A stretch of 64,000 bases of DNA, taken from contig NZ_JADYUI010000001.1 of NCBI RefSeq assembly GCF_021531695.1, positions 62,001 to 126,000 on the forward strand, given 5' to 3'. Below the pieces are notes generated by a model. It was given only the letters and a program-made list of their open reading frames with translations. It ran no database searches and was not told the DNA's origin. Made by a program: the position numbers and the translations under genes. The stretch's first letter is position 1; each line of letters opens with the position of its first letter. Positions 25,228-34,265 of the stretch are shown piece by piece. This DNA comes from Roseburia hominis (GTDB lineage: Bacteria; Bacillota; Clostridia; Lachnospirales; Lachnospiraceae).

Positions 25228-25626
25228 ATGAAGAAAAATTTTTTAATTTGCGGACTTACCGGATGGTGCATGGAAATTCTTTTTACTTCTTTCGGTGCCC
25301 TCCGGAAAAAAAATTTGAAATTAATCGGACAGACTTCTATCTGGATGTTTCCTATTTATGGAATGGCAGCCGTAATTCGTCCCCTTGCCCATATTTTAAA
25401 AAATGTACCTGTTTTTTTTCGCGGTATGATTTATTCTGCCGGTATTTTAACCGGTGAATATGTCAGTGGAACCTTCTTAAAAAAGCATGGAATCTGTCCG
25501 TGGGACTACAGCAAAGCGAAACTGAACATCCATGGTGTTATCCGGTTAGACTATGCCCCACTTTGGATGATTGCCGGACTTTTTTTCGAAAAATTGCTGC
25601 TTTCTTTGGAATCGGATCCTTCCTAA
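25228..25626 (+). CDS. CmpB-like putative ABC transporter membrane protein
   Basis: The product (about 132 residues from ATG 25228) matches the PF06541-type membrane proteins common in Clostridia: FLICGLTGWCMEILFTS, IWMFPIYGMAAV, GEYVSGTFLKKHGICPWDYS and HGVIRLDYAPLWMIAGL. Four membrane helices are likely. Its function is unknown despite the family name. The ATG at 25228 has no clear ribosome binding site, and the frame is open from 25165, so the N-terminus is uncertain. It is divergent from priA and precedes pyrB. Confidence 0.7.
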   Translation: MKKNFLICGLTGWCMEILFTSFGALRKKNLKLIGQTSIWMFPIYGMAAVIRPLAHILKNVPVFFRGMIYSAGILTGEYVSGTFLKKHGICPWDYSKAKLNIHGVIRLDYAPLWMIAGLFFEKLLLSLESDPS

Positions 25627-25687
25627 TGTACTGACACTCGCTTTTTTCGTCATGTTTTTTCTGAATATTACAACATTTTTATTTTTC

Positions 25688-25716
25688 TTTTCAATTGTAT
25701 TTTATTATGCTATGAT
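25688..25716 (+). promoter_or_regulatory. Candidate promoter of pyrBI
   Basis: TATGAT (25711-25716) lies 17 bp after a poor -35 box, TTTTCA (25688-25693). The start codon is about 30 bp further on. I see no PyrR-type attenuator hairpins in the short leader. Confidence 0.45.
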
Positions 25717-25746
25717 AAGAAAAATGTCTAATAGGAGGAAAATGCA

Positions 25747-26664
25747 ATGCGACATTTAATGAGTCCTTTAGATTTGTCCGTTGAAGAATTGGACAAACTA
25801 CTTACACTGGCAAATGACATCGAAAAAAATCCTGGGAAATATGCTCATGCATGTGAAGGAAAGAAATTAGCCACCTGTTTTTACGAACCAAGTACCAGAA
25901 CCAGACTTAGTTTTGAATCTGCCATGATTAATCTGGGTGGCTCCGTAATTGGTTTCTCCAGTGCAGACAGCAGTTCTGCAGCCAAGGGTGAAAGTGTTTC
26001 TGACACCATTCGTGTTATTTCCTGTTTTGCAGATATCTGTGCAATGCGTCACCCAAAAGAGGGAGCGCCTTTAGTTGCATCTCAACATTCCAGTATTCCG
26101 GTTATCAATGCCGGCGACGGAGGTCATCAACACCCTACACAGACACTCACTGATTTACTTACAATCCGTTCTTTAAAAGGGCGCCTGGATCATTTAAAAA
26201 TCGGTTTATGCGGCGATTTAAAATTCGGCCGTACCGTTCATTCTCTGATTAACGCTTTGATTCGCTATCCGGGAATCGAATTTGTATTAATTTCTCCAAA
26301 CGAATTACGTGTACCGGAATATATTCGGGAAGATGTACTGATTGCCAACCATATTCCATTTGTGGAAGTAGAACGTTTGGAAGATGCGATTCCGGACTTA
26401 GACATTCTATACATGACAAGAGTACAAAAGGAACGTTTCTTTAATGAGGAAGACTATATCCGCATGAAAGATTTTTATATTCTTGACAAAGCCAAAATGG
26501 AACTTGCAAAAAAAGATATGCTAGTTCTTCATCCACTTCCGCGCGTAAATGAAATCTCCGTTGAAGTAGACAATGACCCACGTGCCGTTTATTTTAAACA
26601 GGTACAATATGGTGTCTATGTGCGCATGGCACTTATATTAACCTTACTGGAAATTGAAGTATAA
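25747..26664 (+). CDS. pyrB: Aspartate carbamoyltransferase catalytic chain
   Basis: Forms carbamoyl-aspartate in pyrimidine synthesis. The 305-residue product has the carbamoyl-phosphate loop [15 protein letters not shown], the second-subunit loop ([11 protein letters not shown]), [17 protein letters not shown], and the closing [13 protein letters not shown]. All active-site residues are visible. The ATG follows AATAGGAGGAAAATGCA. The regulatory chain gene pyrI follows by 15 bp, so the enzyme is the allosteric dodecameric type. Confidence 0.97.
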   Translation: MRHLMSPLDLSVEELDKLLTLANDIEKNPGKYAHACEGKKLATCFYEPSTRTRLSFESAMINLGGSVIGFSSADSSSAAKGESVSDTIRVISCFADICAMRHPKEGAPLVASQHSSIPVINAGDGGHQHPTQTLTDLLTIRSLKGRLDHLKIGLCGDLKFGRTVHSLINALIRYPGIEFVLISPNELRVPEYIREDVLIANHIPFVEVERLEDAIPDLDILYMTRVQKERFFNEEDYIRMKDFYILDKAKMELAKKDMLVLHPLPRVNEISVEVDNDPRAVYFKQVQYGVYVRMALILTLLEIEV

Positions 26665-26679
26665 CGAAAGGAAAAAACA

Positions 26680-27111
26680 ATGTTAAATATCAGTGGCATT
26701 CAGGAGGGGTTTGTACTTGACCATATTAAAGCCGGTACGAGTCTTTCCATCTATCATTATTTAAAATTAGACAAGCTTGACTGCTGCGTTGCTATCATTA
26801 AAAACGCCAAAAGTCAGAAAATGGGAAAAAAGGATATGATTAAGGTCGAATGTCCTATCGACAAACTGGATCTCGACATCTTAGGTTTTATCGACCATAA
26901 CATTACGGTCAATATTATAAAAGGAAATCAGATTGTTGAAAAACGCTCCCTGCGTCTCCCAAAAGAAATCAAGAATGTAATTCGTTGTAAAAATCCAAGA
27001 TGCATTTCCTCCATTGAGCAGGAATTAGACCAGATTTTTGTTCTGACAGATGAAAAAAAAGAGGTCTATCGCTGCAAATACTGTGAGGAAAAATACGAAC
27101 GTAAGAATTAG
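26680..27111 (+). CDS. pyrI: Aspartate carbamoyltransferase regulatory chain
   Basis: Binds CTP/ATP and links catalytic trimers. The 143-residue product has the allosteric domain ([19 protein letters not shown]) and a C-terminal zinc domain with C-x4-C (CKNPRC) and C-x2-C ([10 protein letters not shown]). It is a normal length for PyrI. The plus-strand gene ends converging on the DnaJ gene with a 4-bp overlap of the coding ends. PyrBI with a separate regulatory chain is typical of many Clostridia. Confidence 0.96.
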   Translation: MLNISGIQEGFVLDHIKAGTSLSIYHYLKLDKLDCCVAIIKNAKSQKMGKKDMIKVECPIDKLDLDILGFIDHNITVNIIKGNQIVEKRSLRLPKEIKNVIRCKNPRCISSIEQELDQIFVLTDEKKEVYRCKYCEEKYERKN

Positions 27112-27746
27112 TATGGTCTAAAACAACAACAGTTGCAAAGCATATTTAAGCAAAGTAAGCTTAAGCAGATATTGCCGGAACTGGAGTATGGTTTTCCATA
27201 GGAATCTCCCATATTCTGATACCATGTACCACCATATTCCAGTTGTTGCTGCAACTGACGGTATTCCATATTACTTGGCTCCAACGCAACAGCGCGGCTG
27301 ATATGTTCTTTTGCCAGAATATTATTACCAACTCCCATATTTGCCATTGCACTGTAATAATACCATTTTCCGTTTCTGTCATTCTCATGAATCTGATTTA
27401 ATACATTAAGTGCTTCTTTGAAGTAGCGATTCGCAATATAATTTGCTGCCGCCTGCATTTCTGGTGAATCCGCCGAGCGATTGGCATTTCCATAATAAGC
27501 GCCACCATTATTCCCTGTATTTCTATATCCGCCATAATTTCCATAAGCATATCCCTGTTGTTTTTCTTTCATAATCTGATCATATGCCTGCTGCACTTCT
27601 TTGAACTTTTCTTCTGCCTGTGCTTTATTTGGACTATTGATATTTGCATCCGGATGATAGATACGACTCAACTTACGATATGCTTTTTTTATTTCCTCAT
27701 CTGTGGCTTCTCTGGAAACACCAAGTACCTCATAAGGATCTCTCAT
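27108..27746 (-). CDS. DnaJ-domain protein with TPR-like region
   Basis: The product of about 212 residues begins with a J domain ([20 protein letters not shown], then YHPD for the HPD motif, about residues 1-70), followed by a Gly/Asn/Tyr-rich linker and a short helical TPR-like region ([20 protein letters not shown], and [14 protein letters not shown]). The C-terminus is cysteine rich ([15 protein letters not shown]) and probably membrane associated. It would stimulate DnaK on some client. ATG 27744-27746 follows GTAAGGAGGATAAGGAAT and overlaps the upstream gene by 17 bp, implying coupling. Confidence 0.85.
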   Translation of the reverse strand: MRDPYEVLGVSREATDEEIKKAYRKLSRIYHPDANINSPNKAQAEEKFKEVQQAYDQIMKEKQQGYAYGNYGGYRNTGNNGGAYYGNANRSADSPEMQAAANYIANRYFKEALNVLNQIHENDRNGKWYYYSAMANMGVGNNILAKEHISRAVALEPSNMEYRQLQQQLEYGGTWYQNMGDSYGKPYSSSGNICLSLLCLNMLCNCCCFRPY

Positions 27747-28635
27747 ATTCCTTATCCTCCTTACCTTCATTCGCCAAATTGTTTTTCTTTTTTCCTTTAT
27801 TTTCTTTCTTCTTTTCTTTTAGCTGGATATACTCATACTTTGACCAGACTCCGGAATAAAGGATATTCCGTAAGATATCTGCATGAAGCAAAATCGGAAG
27901 ACGCTCAAAGGACTTTGCACATTCTGACATCATACTGGTCAACAACAATTTACATAATGTTTCATAATTGGAAGTGTTCTGTCTTTCCAATAAAATCAAT
28001 GGATTAAAAGCTTTTTTCTTCTCATCGGATTTCCGGTCTTCATAGGCATCCATAATATAAATATATTTCCCCATATAAAACCCGAGACAGCGAAGTTCAT
28101 CTGCCCAGATATCCTCTTTCCACGCAAAAATTTCTCCTAACATTTCTCCGGTAAGACCTGCTAACACATCCAGATTTGTTTCCTTTTTGCTCTCCTCTTC
28201 TTCCTGCCTCTTCATGTAATGCTCTACTGCCGCAACCTGTCTGGGATATACCTGTTTTATCCGTTCATAATCCTTTTCAAAAATTTTCATAAATGCCCGT
28301 TTGGCATAAGACCGCTCATCTTTCCAATCGTCTTCAAAATTCTGATAAGCTAAAATCACATTCATGTCTGCTGCATAGGACGTAGCTTCATTGATATAGG
28401 ATATCTGTTTTTTTGTCGGATGCAGTCCACATGTAAAACAAGTCTCCTCATTCTCTAATTCATACAGTCCCGTTAACAGTACAATCAGGAAAGTCATATC
28501 ATAATTTAAAAGCATCTGTCCTTTGGTTCCGCAACTCTGATGCAGTCTTCTGCAAAGACCACAGTAATATGCCTGATACACTTTTTTATTTTCTAAAGAA
28601 AGTTCTTTATCATTAATATTGATATATCCGAACAT
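27730..28635 (-). CDS. DUF5685 family protein
   Basis: A protein of about 301 residues recognised as the DUF5685 type of Clostridia: [20 protein letters not shown], then [20 protein letters not shown] with a C-x2-C pair, a second pair in [12 protein letters not shown], and a helical C-terminal half. The cysteines could bind a metal. Function is unknown; the neighbouring J-domain gene is commonly linked with it. The basic C-terminus ([14 protein letters not shown]) is low-complexity. Start ATG 28633-28635 is preferred; a GTG five codons upstream is possible. Confidence 0.8.
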   Translation of the reverse strand: MFGYININDKELSLENKKVYQAYYCGLCRRLHQSCGTKGQMLLNYDMTFLIVLLTGLYELENEETCFTCGLHPTKKQISYINEATSYAADMNVILAYQNFEDDWKDERSYAKRAFMKIFEKDYERIKQVYPRQVAAVEHYMKRQEEEESKKETNLDVLAGLTGEMLGEIFAWKEDIWADELRCLGFYMGKYIYIMDAYEDRKSDEKKKAFNPLILLERQNTSNYETLCKLLLTSMMSECAKSFERLPILLHADILRNILYSGVWSKYEYIQLKEKKKENKGKKKNNLANEGKEDKEYERSL

Positions 28636-28669
28636 ATCCTGCAGCCTCACTTTCTCTCTGACATAATAA

Positions 28670-29065
28670 TCAGCTCTTTTTTATAAATTCATTCCTGCAC
28701 TTCGGACAGGTAATGCAGATTTTTCCTTTCCCACGTGGTACCCGCACTTTCTGATGACACTTTGGGCAACGATAAAAACGATACTCTTTTCGCTGTGCAA
28801 AATGCTTTTTGGCATTATTCCACTTCACTACTATCTGATAGCGCATATTTAAATACTTCTGATTCTGTGCATACATCTTTGTTGTGTTTTTTGAAAACAT
28901 ACGATAATACATATAAATCAAAAGAATGATTGCCAGACCATAAAATATTGGAAGCTTCGTAATCATTGATAAAACAAGTAACACCAAAGTCAAGACAAGA
29001 TACAGACGTGATAACTGGTCAACACCATAACGTCCTGTCATAAATCTTCTAAGTTTTTCCCGCAT
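28670..29065 (-). CDS. Membrane protein with zinc-ribbon tail
   Basis: The 131-residue product has two membrane helices (LYLVLTLVLLVLSMI and PIFYGLAIILLIYMYY), a linker, and a C-terminal zinc ribbon with C-x2-C in YRCPKCHQKVRVP and C-x2-C in ITCPKCRNEF. I know such proteins as uncharacterised genes beside DUF5685 and J-domain genes in Lachnospiraceae. The group may be a small membrane-linked folding or assembly unit, which is inference. It is the first gene of this minus-strand trio. A dispersed repeat lies just upstream. Confidence 0.8.
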   Translation of the reverse strand: MREKLRRFMTGRYGVDQLSRLYLVLTLVLLVLSMITKLPIFYGLAIILLIYMYYRMFSKNTTKMYAQNQKYLNMRYQIVVKWNNAKKHFAQRKEYRFYRCPKCHQKVRVPRGKGKICITCPKCRNEFIKKS

Positions 29066-29090
29066 TTTCTTACCTCATTTCCTATTTAGA

Positions 29091-29128
29091 GCGAACATTC
29101 GCAATCCGCTTTACTACTTGCTCATGAA
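29091..29128. repeat. Dispersed repeat, copy 2
   Basis: GCGAACATTCGCAATCCGC followed by TTTACTACTTGCTCATGAA. It lies upstream of the zinc-ribbon gene and in the same orientation as the other three copies. Confidence 0.8.
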
Positions 29129-29259
29129 TGCTATAAGTTATTCTGTGTCATAAAACAATGTTAAACTCTGCCACCTTGACTGTCAACCGATTGCAGACTC
29201 ATTTAAGAAACATTTTAGAAATAGGAAATAGGCACACGTTCTTTTTTCATGATACAACA

Positions 29260-29290
29260 AAAGCCGTACCCTGATACCATGCACGACTTT
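29260..29290 (-). terminator. Terminator of the RNase P RNA gene
   Basis: AAAGCCGTACC (29260-29270) pairs with GCACGACTTT (29281-29290), with G-U pairs on the RNA strand, and is followed on the minus strand by TTTTGTTGT. Confidence 0.7.
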
Positions 29291-29306
29291 TCTTACATCT
29301 GATATT

Positions 29307-29650
29307 AAGCAGGACGATAAGCCGGGTTATGTCATTGAATGATCATCTATCTAGAATGACTGTTACCAGCCATTTCAAGCGACCTACCTAAAGCTGGCGG
29401 GCCACGTCAACGCTTTTATTCGGTCTTGCTTCGAATGGGGTTTACATATGCCCTCTCTGTTACCAGAAAGGCGGTAGTCTCTTACACTGCCCTTCCACCC
29501 TTACTACAAAATGTAGCGGTATATTTCTGTTGCACTTTCCTTGGAGTCACCTCCACCGGACGTTATCCGGCATCCTGCCCTGTGAAGCCCGGACTTTCCT
29601 CACCTGCGGTCTTTCGACACTTGCAGCCGCGATCATTTGTCCTACTTAAT
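29307..29650 (-). ncRNA. rnpB: RNase P RNA
   Basis: The catalytic RNA that trims 5' leaders from tRNAs. The minus-strand RNA begins AAGTAGGAC, which pairs with GTCCTGCTT at the other end (helix P1). It contains the universal segments GAGGAAAGTCCGGGCT, GGTGACTCC-like J regions, CTGGTAACAG and the closing ACCCGGCTTATCGTCC. Length of about 340 nt fits a bacterial molecule. A TATAAT promoter lies directly upstream and a terminator downstream, so it is an independent unit. Confidence 0.95.
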
Positions 29651-29658
29651 CTTTTATT

Positions 29659-29686
29659 ATTATATCGTTTTTTTCTTAAATGTAAA
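29659..29686 (-). promoter_or_regulatory. Promoter of rnpB
   Basis: Minus strand TTTACA (complement of 29681-29686), 16-bp spacer, TATAAT (complement of 29659-29664). The transcription start would be at about 29650, just before helix P1. The -35 box abuts a dispersed repeat copy. Confidence 0.8.
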
Positions 29687-29721
29687 GCGGACATTTGTAA
29701 TCCGCTTTGCTACTTGCTCAT
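29687..29721. repeat. Dispersed repeat, copy 3
   Basis: GCGGACATTTGTAATCCGC (an inverted repeat of 5-bp arms, GCGGA/TCCGC) followed by TTTGCTACTTGCTCAT. It lies between the nucleoside kinase end and the rnpB promoter. Confidence 0.8.
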
Positions 29722-29754
29722 TTGAAGCAGGCGATTGCCTGTTCAGCGGTAAAA

Positions 29755-31416
29755 CTATACATGAAAACAACTTCCACCAATAAATTCGCGGATAATAGAA
29801 TTACTGTCAATTGTCTCACTGGGAATTGGCAAAACATAATCCAAAAACTTAAGTAACCGTTTTGCTTCCACATACTCCGGCGTGTCACGTTCAATGCCAA
29901 AAAGTAACGGCTCTGCATATTGTTTTAAGACAGATAATTCATAAATCAGCGCAGAATTGAACATAACATCTGCCTGCTCCTGAAACGGAAAAATATATTT
30001 CTCCTCACCCCGTCTTACGGATGCCCATTGTGCAATCGTATCTTTTGCAGAAGAACCTCTGGTTCTCGCATCACGAACAAGACGGCGAATCAGCCTTCCA
30101 TCCGTCGTTGGCAGCGTATTATGCTCATCAATGTTAAGCTGGGTCAAGGCACTGATATAAATTTTAAACTTTTTGTCTTTCGGAATAGAATAAGACAATT
30201 CATCATTCAGCCCATGAATTCCCTCAATAACCAGAATATCATTTTTCTTAAGCTGCATCATCTTGCCTTTTGCTTCACGTTTCCCAGCCTTAAAATTATA
30301 TACCGGAAGTTCTACTTCCTTTCCGGTTAAAAGCTCATTCATATCCCGGTTAAACTGTTCCACATCAAGTGCCTGCAGACACTCATAATCCGGATTCCCA
30401 TTCTCATCAAGCGGTGTCTTTTCATGATCCAGATAATAGTCGTCTAAAGGGAACGGATGTGGCGTAATGCCAAGTGCCTGAAGCTGTATCGAAAGCCTGT
30501 GGGAAAAGGTTGTTTTTCCGGAAGAAGACGGTCCTGCAATCATAACGAACTTCTTGTCACCATTTTCCGCTATCATCTGTGCTAATTGTCCGATTCTTCG
30601 TTCCATCAAAGCTTCCTGTGTCAAAATGATTTCCTGACTGTGTCCCTTTGCGATAGCATCATTTAAGGCACCAATGGTACTGATTCCCATAGTCTCGCCC
30701 CATTTCACAGACTCTGAAAGCGTATGGAACAATTTATTGGATGGCTCAAATTTATCAATTACTTTTGTATTTTTATTAGGAAATAATAGTACAAAGCCAT
30801 CCTGATACAATACTAAATCAAAATATTTTAAATATCCGGTTGACGCTGCCATATATCCATAAAAATAATCCTGATAATGACCAAGGCTATAAATATTTAC
30901 CGTAGAACTGATACGATACTTAAACAATCGTTCCTTATCGTGCATTCCAAGCTCCTGAAACAACTTAATTGCATCCTCTGTACTTACGGTGCGTTTCATT
31001 AATGAAATATCTTCGTCCACCAGTCGCTTCATCTCTGTTTTTATCTTATCTAAAACGTCGGCATTCAACCGGGAAGTCCCCGTAAGCACACAATAATTTC
31101 CCTGTCCGATGGAATGTAATACCTTTACTCTTATTCCTTCCTCACCGTACAGGTTATTGACTGCCTTTTGCATTAAAAAAATCACGCTTCTGCGGTACGC
31201 TTTTCGACCAATATCATCCGCAACTGTTACCAATCGAAGCTCCCCGTCTTTTTTGATTCGCTTATGCAGTTCACGCAACTTATCATTAAAAAACACTAAA
31301 ATAATGTCATCTTTATAATTTTTCTGATACTCCTTTACAACAGTTTCAAAGGTTGTCCCATAGGGATATTCTTTTTTCTCTCCATCCACAACAACCTTGC
31401 ACATCTTCTCTGACAC
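29755..31416 (-). CDS. Nucleoside kinase with TGS domain (uridine kinase-like)
   Basis: The product of about 553 residues starts with a TGS/ubiquitin-like domain (VVVDGEKKEYPYGTTFETVV), then a threonyl-tRNA-synthetase-like accessory domain, and ends with a uridine-kinase P-loop domain (MIAGPSSSGKTTFSHRL at about residue 280; PLDDYYLDHEKTP; LIRRLVRDARTRGSSA). It phosphorylates uridine, cytidine or another nucleoside; substrate is not shown by sequence. GTG 31414-31416 follows GGGGGTGATTTT and avoids overlap with the next gene; the frame is open further upstream. This domain set is common in Clostridia. Confidence 0.88.
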   Translation of the reverse strand: MSEKMCKVVVDGEKKEYPYGTTFETVVKEYQKNYKDDIILVFFNDKLRELHKRIKKDGELRLVTVADDIGRKAYRRSVIFLMQKAVNNLYGEEGIRVKVLHSIGQGNYCVLTGTSRLNADVLDKIKTEMKRLVDEDISLMKRTVSTEDAIKLFQELGMHDKERLFKYRISSTVNIYSLGHYQDYFYGYMAASTGYLKYFDLVLYQDGFVLLFPNKNTKVIDKFEPSNKLFHTLSESVKWGETMGISTIGALNDAIAKGHSQEIILTQEALMERRIGQLAQMIAENGDKKFVMIAGPSSSGKTTFSHRLSIQLQALGITPHPFPLDDYYLDHEKTPLDENGNPDYECLQALDVEQFNRDMNELLTGKEVELPVYNFKAGKREAKGKMMQLKKNDILVIEGIHGLNDELSYSIPKDKKFKIYISALTQLNIDEHNTLPTTDGRLIRRLVRDARTRGSSAKDTIAQWASVRRGEEKYIFPFQEQADVMFNSALIYELSVLKQYAEPLLFGIERDTPEYVEAKRLLKFLDYVLPIPSETIDSNSIIREFIGGSCFHV

Positions 31417-31436
31417 AAAATCACCCCCTTTTCCCC

Positions 31437-32219
31437 TTATATCGTCTGAAATGGCAAAATATGCTCCCGTGCCAGCACTTCTGTCACACCGCACCTTTTC
31501 TCCAAATATTCTTTCATAAAAGGTATAAAAATATGTTCCAGTCCATAGTGACCTGCATCAATAATGCAAAGTCCCTGTGCTACGGCATCAATTCCATCAT
31601 GATGATCGATATCACCAGTGATTAATACCTCTGCATGCTTTAACAGTGCCGGCTTTATCTCACTTTTTCCGGAACCTGGTGAAATAGCAGCTCTTTGCAC
31701 AACTTTATGCAAATCTCCAAACACTTTTACATCCGGCAACTCAAATTTTTCTTTGACGAATTCTGCCACTTCTTCTACCGTCATCTTATGAGAAAGCATT
31801 CCAACCTTCCCGATTCCCAATTCTCTCCCATCCTCTATCAAAGTTACATCCAGTGTTTCCGGTTGTTGCAATAAAATCCGCTCTGCAGAAAGATCTGCCA
31901 TCACCGCCACATCAAAATTCGTATGCATCGCACAATAAGAAATATCATTTTTTATTAACTTTAAAATTCTTCTTCCAATAAAATTGTCTTCTACTACTTG
32001 TTTTTGACCGGAAAAAATAAGAGGATGATGCGTAAGCAGCAAATCTGCCTGTTTTAAAACTGCATCTTCTATTACTTCGTCTGTCGCATCTAACGCAAGA
32101 TAAATGCGTCTTACTTCTTTCTTCTTATCACCAACAAGCAGGCCAACATTATCCCACTCACACGCAAAATGTTTTGGAGCAACTTTTTCTAATAAATTAA
32201 GGATTTCTTCACACTGCAT
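31437..32219 (-). CDS. Nif3-like dinuclear metal centre protein
   Basis: The 260-residue product belongs to the Nif3/YqfO (DUF34) family, which form hexamers with a two-metal site per subunit. Motifs are HFACEWDNVGLLVGD, LTHHPLIFSGQK, AMHTNFDVA and ITGDIDHHDGIDA with the expected His/Asp/Glu metal ligands. The role is uncertain; it may act on GTP cyclohydrolase I products or damaged metabolites. It overlaps trmK by 11 bp, the usual pairing in Firmicutes. Confidence 0.93.
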   Translation of the reverse strand: MQCEEILNLLEKVAPKHFACEWDNVGLLVGDKKKEVRRIYLALDATDEVIEDAVLKQADLLLTHHPLIFSGQKQVVEDNFIGRRILKLIKNDISYCAMHTNFDVAVMADLSAERILLQQPETLDVTLIEDGRELGIGKVGMLSHKMTVEEVAEFVKEKFELPDVKVFGDLHKVVQRAAISPGSGKSEIKPALLKHAEVLITGDIDHHDGIDAVAQGLCIIDAGHYGLEHIFIPFMKEYLEKRCGVTEVLAREHILPFQTI

Positions 32220-32922
32220 GTTTCATCATCTCCGTCTTGGCTTCTTCCACTAATGCAAGCTTTTTCTCGATTTCTTCTATCCGAAGTCTGATTCTTTCAT
32301 CTTTTGTTTCATTCATCAACTGCTTTTTTATGGAAAGAAATGTCTGTTCTTCCCTCTTTAAATAATTGGCAAGGACTGTATGATTCTTAACTAACAGATC
32401 TTTTCCATACTGAAAATAAATTTCAGGAAAAACTTCCTGTTCAGCCCCATGCAGGACACGCATCATTGGATAGAACTTTCCATCCTCAAAAACCATATCC
32501 TCTGCCACAATACGATACCCTTCTTCATAAAGGAAATGTCGCACCCGTTCTACTTCCGACTGTGGCTGCAAAATAAGTTCGCCGACCGAAGAAAGAATCT
32601 CTCTTCCCTCGGTCAGTATCTTTATCACAAGCCCACCACCCATTCCTGCAATCACAACAGAATCGGCTTCTTTTTGCTGTAATGCCAAAACTCCATCGGA
32701 ATGTCTTACAGCTATGTAGCGATCCAGTCCATACTGTCTGATATTTTCTTTTGCACGAGAAAGCGGTCCTTCATTGATATCCATTGCAATTGCCGATTTT
32801 ACAACGCCCTGTCTGATCAGATAAATTGGAATATACCCATGATCCGTTCCAACATCTGCCATACAGTTTCCACCGGATACCAGTCCTGCCACCGCCAAAA
32901 GTCGTTTTGAAAGCTTTAACAT
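32209..32922 (-). CDS. trmK: tRNA (adenine22-N1)-methyltransferase TrmK
   Basis: Methylates N1 of A22 in the tRNA D-arm. The 237-residue product has the Rossmann SAM site (LVSGGNCMADVGTDHGYIPI), the VVIAGMGGGLVIKIL loop and a helical C-terminal part (about 180-237). It lies 3 bp downstream of rpoD and overlaps the Nif3 gene, as in other Firmicutes. The start MLKLSKRLLAVAGLV is normal. Confidence 0.94.
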   Translation of the reverse strand: MLKLSKRLLAVAGLVSGGNCMADVGTDHGYIPIYLIRQGVVKSAIAMDINEGPLSRAKENIRQYGLDRYIAVRHSDGVLALQQKEADSVVIAGMGGGLVIKILTEGREILSSVGELILQPQSEVERVRHFLYEEGYRIVAEDMVFEDGKFYPMMRVLHGAEQEVFPEIYFQYGKDLLVKNHTVLANYLKREEQTFLSIKKQLMNETKDERIRLRIEEIEKKLALVEEAKTEMMKHAV

Positions 32923-32925
32923 CTT

Positions 32926-34215
32926 CTACTCCAGATAATCTTTTAATTTGCGGCTTCTGCTTGGATGACGCAACTTACGCAAAGCCTTTGCTTCAATCTG
33001 TCTGATACGTTCTCGGGTAACATTGAACTCTTTTCCTACTTCCTCTAATGTTCTCGCACGACCATCTTCCAGACCAAAACGAAGTGTCAACACCTTCTGT
33101 TCTCTCTCCGTTAAAGTACCGAGCACTTCTTCCAGCTGTTCTTTTAATAAGGTAAATGCTGCAGCATCTGCAGGAACCGGAACATTATCATCCTGAATAA
33201 AGTCACCCAGATGACTGTCTTCTTCTTCGCCAATCGGAGTCTCCAAAGAAACCGGTTCCTGGGAAATCTTTAAGATTTCACGTACACGTTCTACCGGCAT
33301 ATTCATCTCTGCTGCGATTTCTTCCGGAGTTGGTTCTCTCCCTAATTCCTGTAACAACTGTCTGGAAACACGAATCAGCTTATTGATGGTTTCTACCATA
33401 TGAACCGGAATACGAATTGTTCTTGCCTGATCTGCAATTGCTCTTGTAATTGCCTGACGAATCCACCAGGTTGCATAAGTGGAGAACTTATATCCCTTAC
33501 GGTAATCGAACTTTTCGACAGCCTTAATAAGACCTAAATTTCCTTCCTGAATCAGGTCTAAAAATAACATTCCTCTTCCGACATATCGTTTTGCAATGGA
33601 AACAACCAGACGAAGGTTTGCTTCTGCTAAACGTTTTTTGGCTTCATCTCCAATATCCTGTTCTTTGGTAAGTGCTTTGATTTCTTCGTCAAGTTCTGCT
33701 GCCTCTGCCTCATCCGCTTCCTCTTTTCTCTTCTTAAGAATAGCAATCTTCTCTCTTGCCACCGCACCTGCTTCCATTTTCTGTGCGAGTTCGATTTCTT
33801 CCTCTGCGCTTAAAAGCGGCACTTTACCAATCTCTTTTAAGTACATACGAACCGGATCTTCAATGGAAACTCCGTCCGGAACGGAAAGATCAATATTTTC
33901 CATCTCAATCTCTTCTTCATCATCACTTAAAAGTAAGTCTTCATCTACATCATCGTCATCATCATCTGTAATTCTTAAGACATCGATATTATTTGCTTCA
34001 AAGAAATCCAAAATCTTTTCAAACTGCTCCGCATTCAATTGCATATCACGAAAATAATCGCTGATTTCCTGATACTCCAACATGTTTTTTTTCTTTTTCG
34101 CAATTGCTAAAAGACTCTGCAATTTTTCCTTAAATTTTGCTTCTCTTTCCTGAGCGCTTATCTCTTCGGCTCCTTTTTTTGCAGTTTTTGCCTTCTTTTC
34201 GAGCTTTTCTTCCAT
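32926..34215 (-). CDS. rpoD: Primary sigma factor RpoD/SigA
   Basis: Housekeeping sigma factor. The 429-residue protein has an N-terminal region 1.1-like part, an acidic stretch (about 85-110, [20 protein letters not shown] in part), region 2 with [40 protein letters not shown] (the -10 binding helix), region 3 and region 4 with the helix-turn-helix [20 protein letters not shown]. The end [16 protein letters not shown] is the classic one. It follows dnaG, forming the conserved dnaG-rpoD unit. Confidence 0.98.
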   Translation of the reverse strand: MEEKLEKKAKTAKKGAEEISAQEREAKFKEKLQSLLAIAKKKKNMLEYQEISDYFRDMQLNAEQFEKILDFFEANNIDVLRITDDDDDDVDEDLLLSDDEEEIEMENIDLSVPDGVSIEDPVRMYLKEIGKVPLLSAEEEIELAQKMEAGAVAREKIAILKKRKEEADEAEAAELDEEIKALTKEQDIGDEAKKRLAEANLRLVVSIAKRYVGRGMLFLDLIQEGNLGLIKAVEKFDYRKGYKFSTYATWWIRQAITRAIADQARTIRIPVHMVETINKLIRVSRQLLQELGREPTPEEIAAEMNMPVERVREILKISQEPVSLETPIGEEEDSHLGDFIQDDNVPVPADAAAFTLLKEQLEEVLGTLTEREQKVLTLRFGLEDGRARTLEEVGKEFNVTRERIRQIEAKALRKLRHPSRSRKLKDYLE

Positions 34216-34265
34216 CTTACTTCATCCTCTCATGGTTTGTATTCAAATCTGTTACTATTTTGTCC

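Noticed and set aside
33596-34057. Serine-rich plus-strand frame opposite rpoD
   Set aside because: Shadow of the acidic stretch of rpoD; composition reflects codon use of the real gene.
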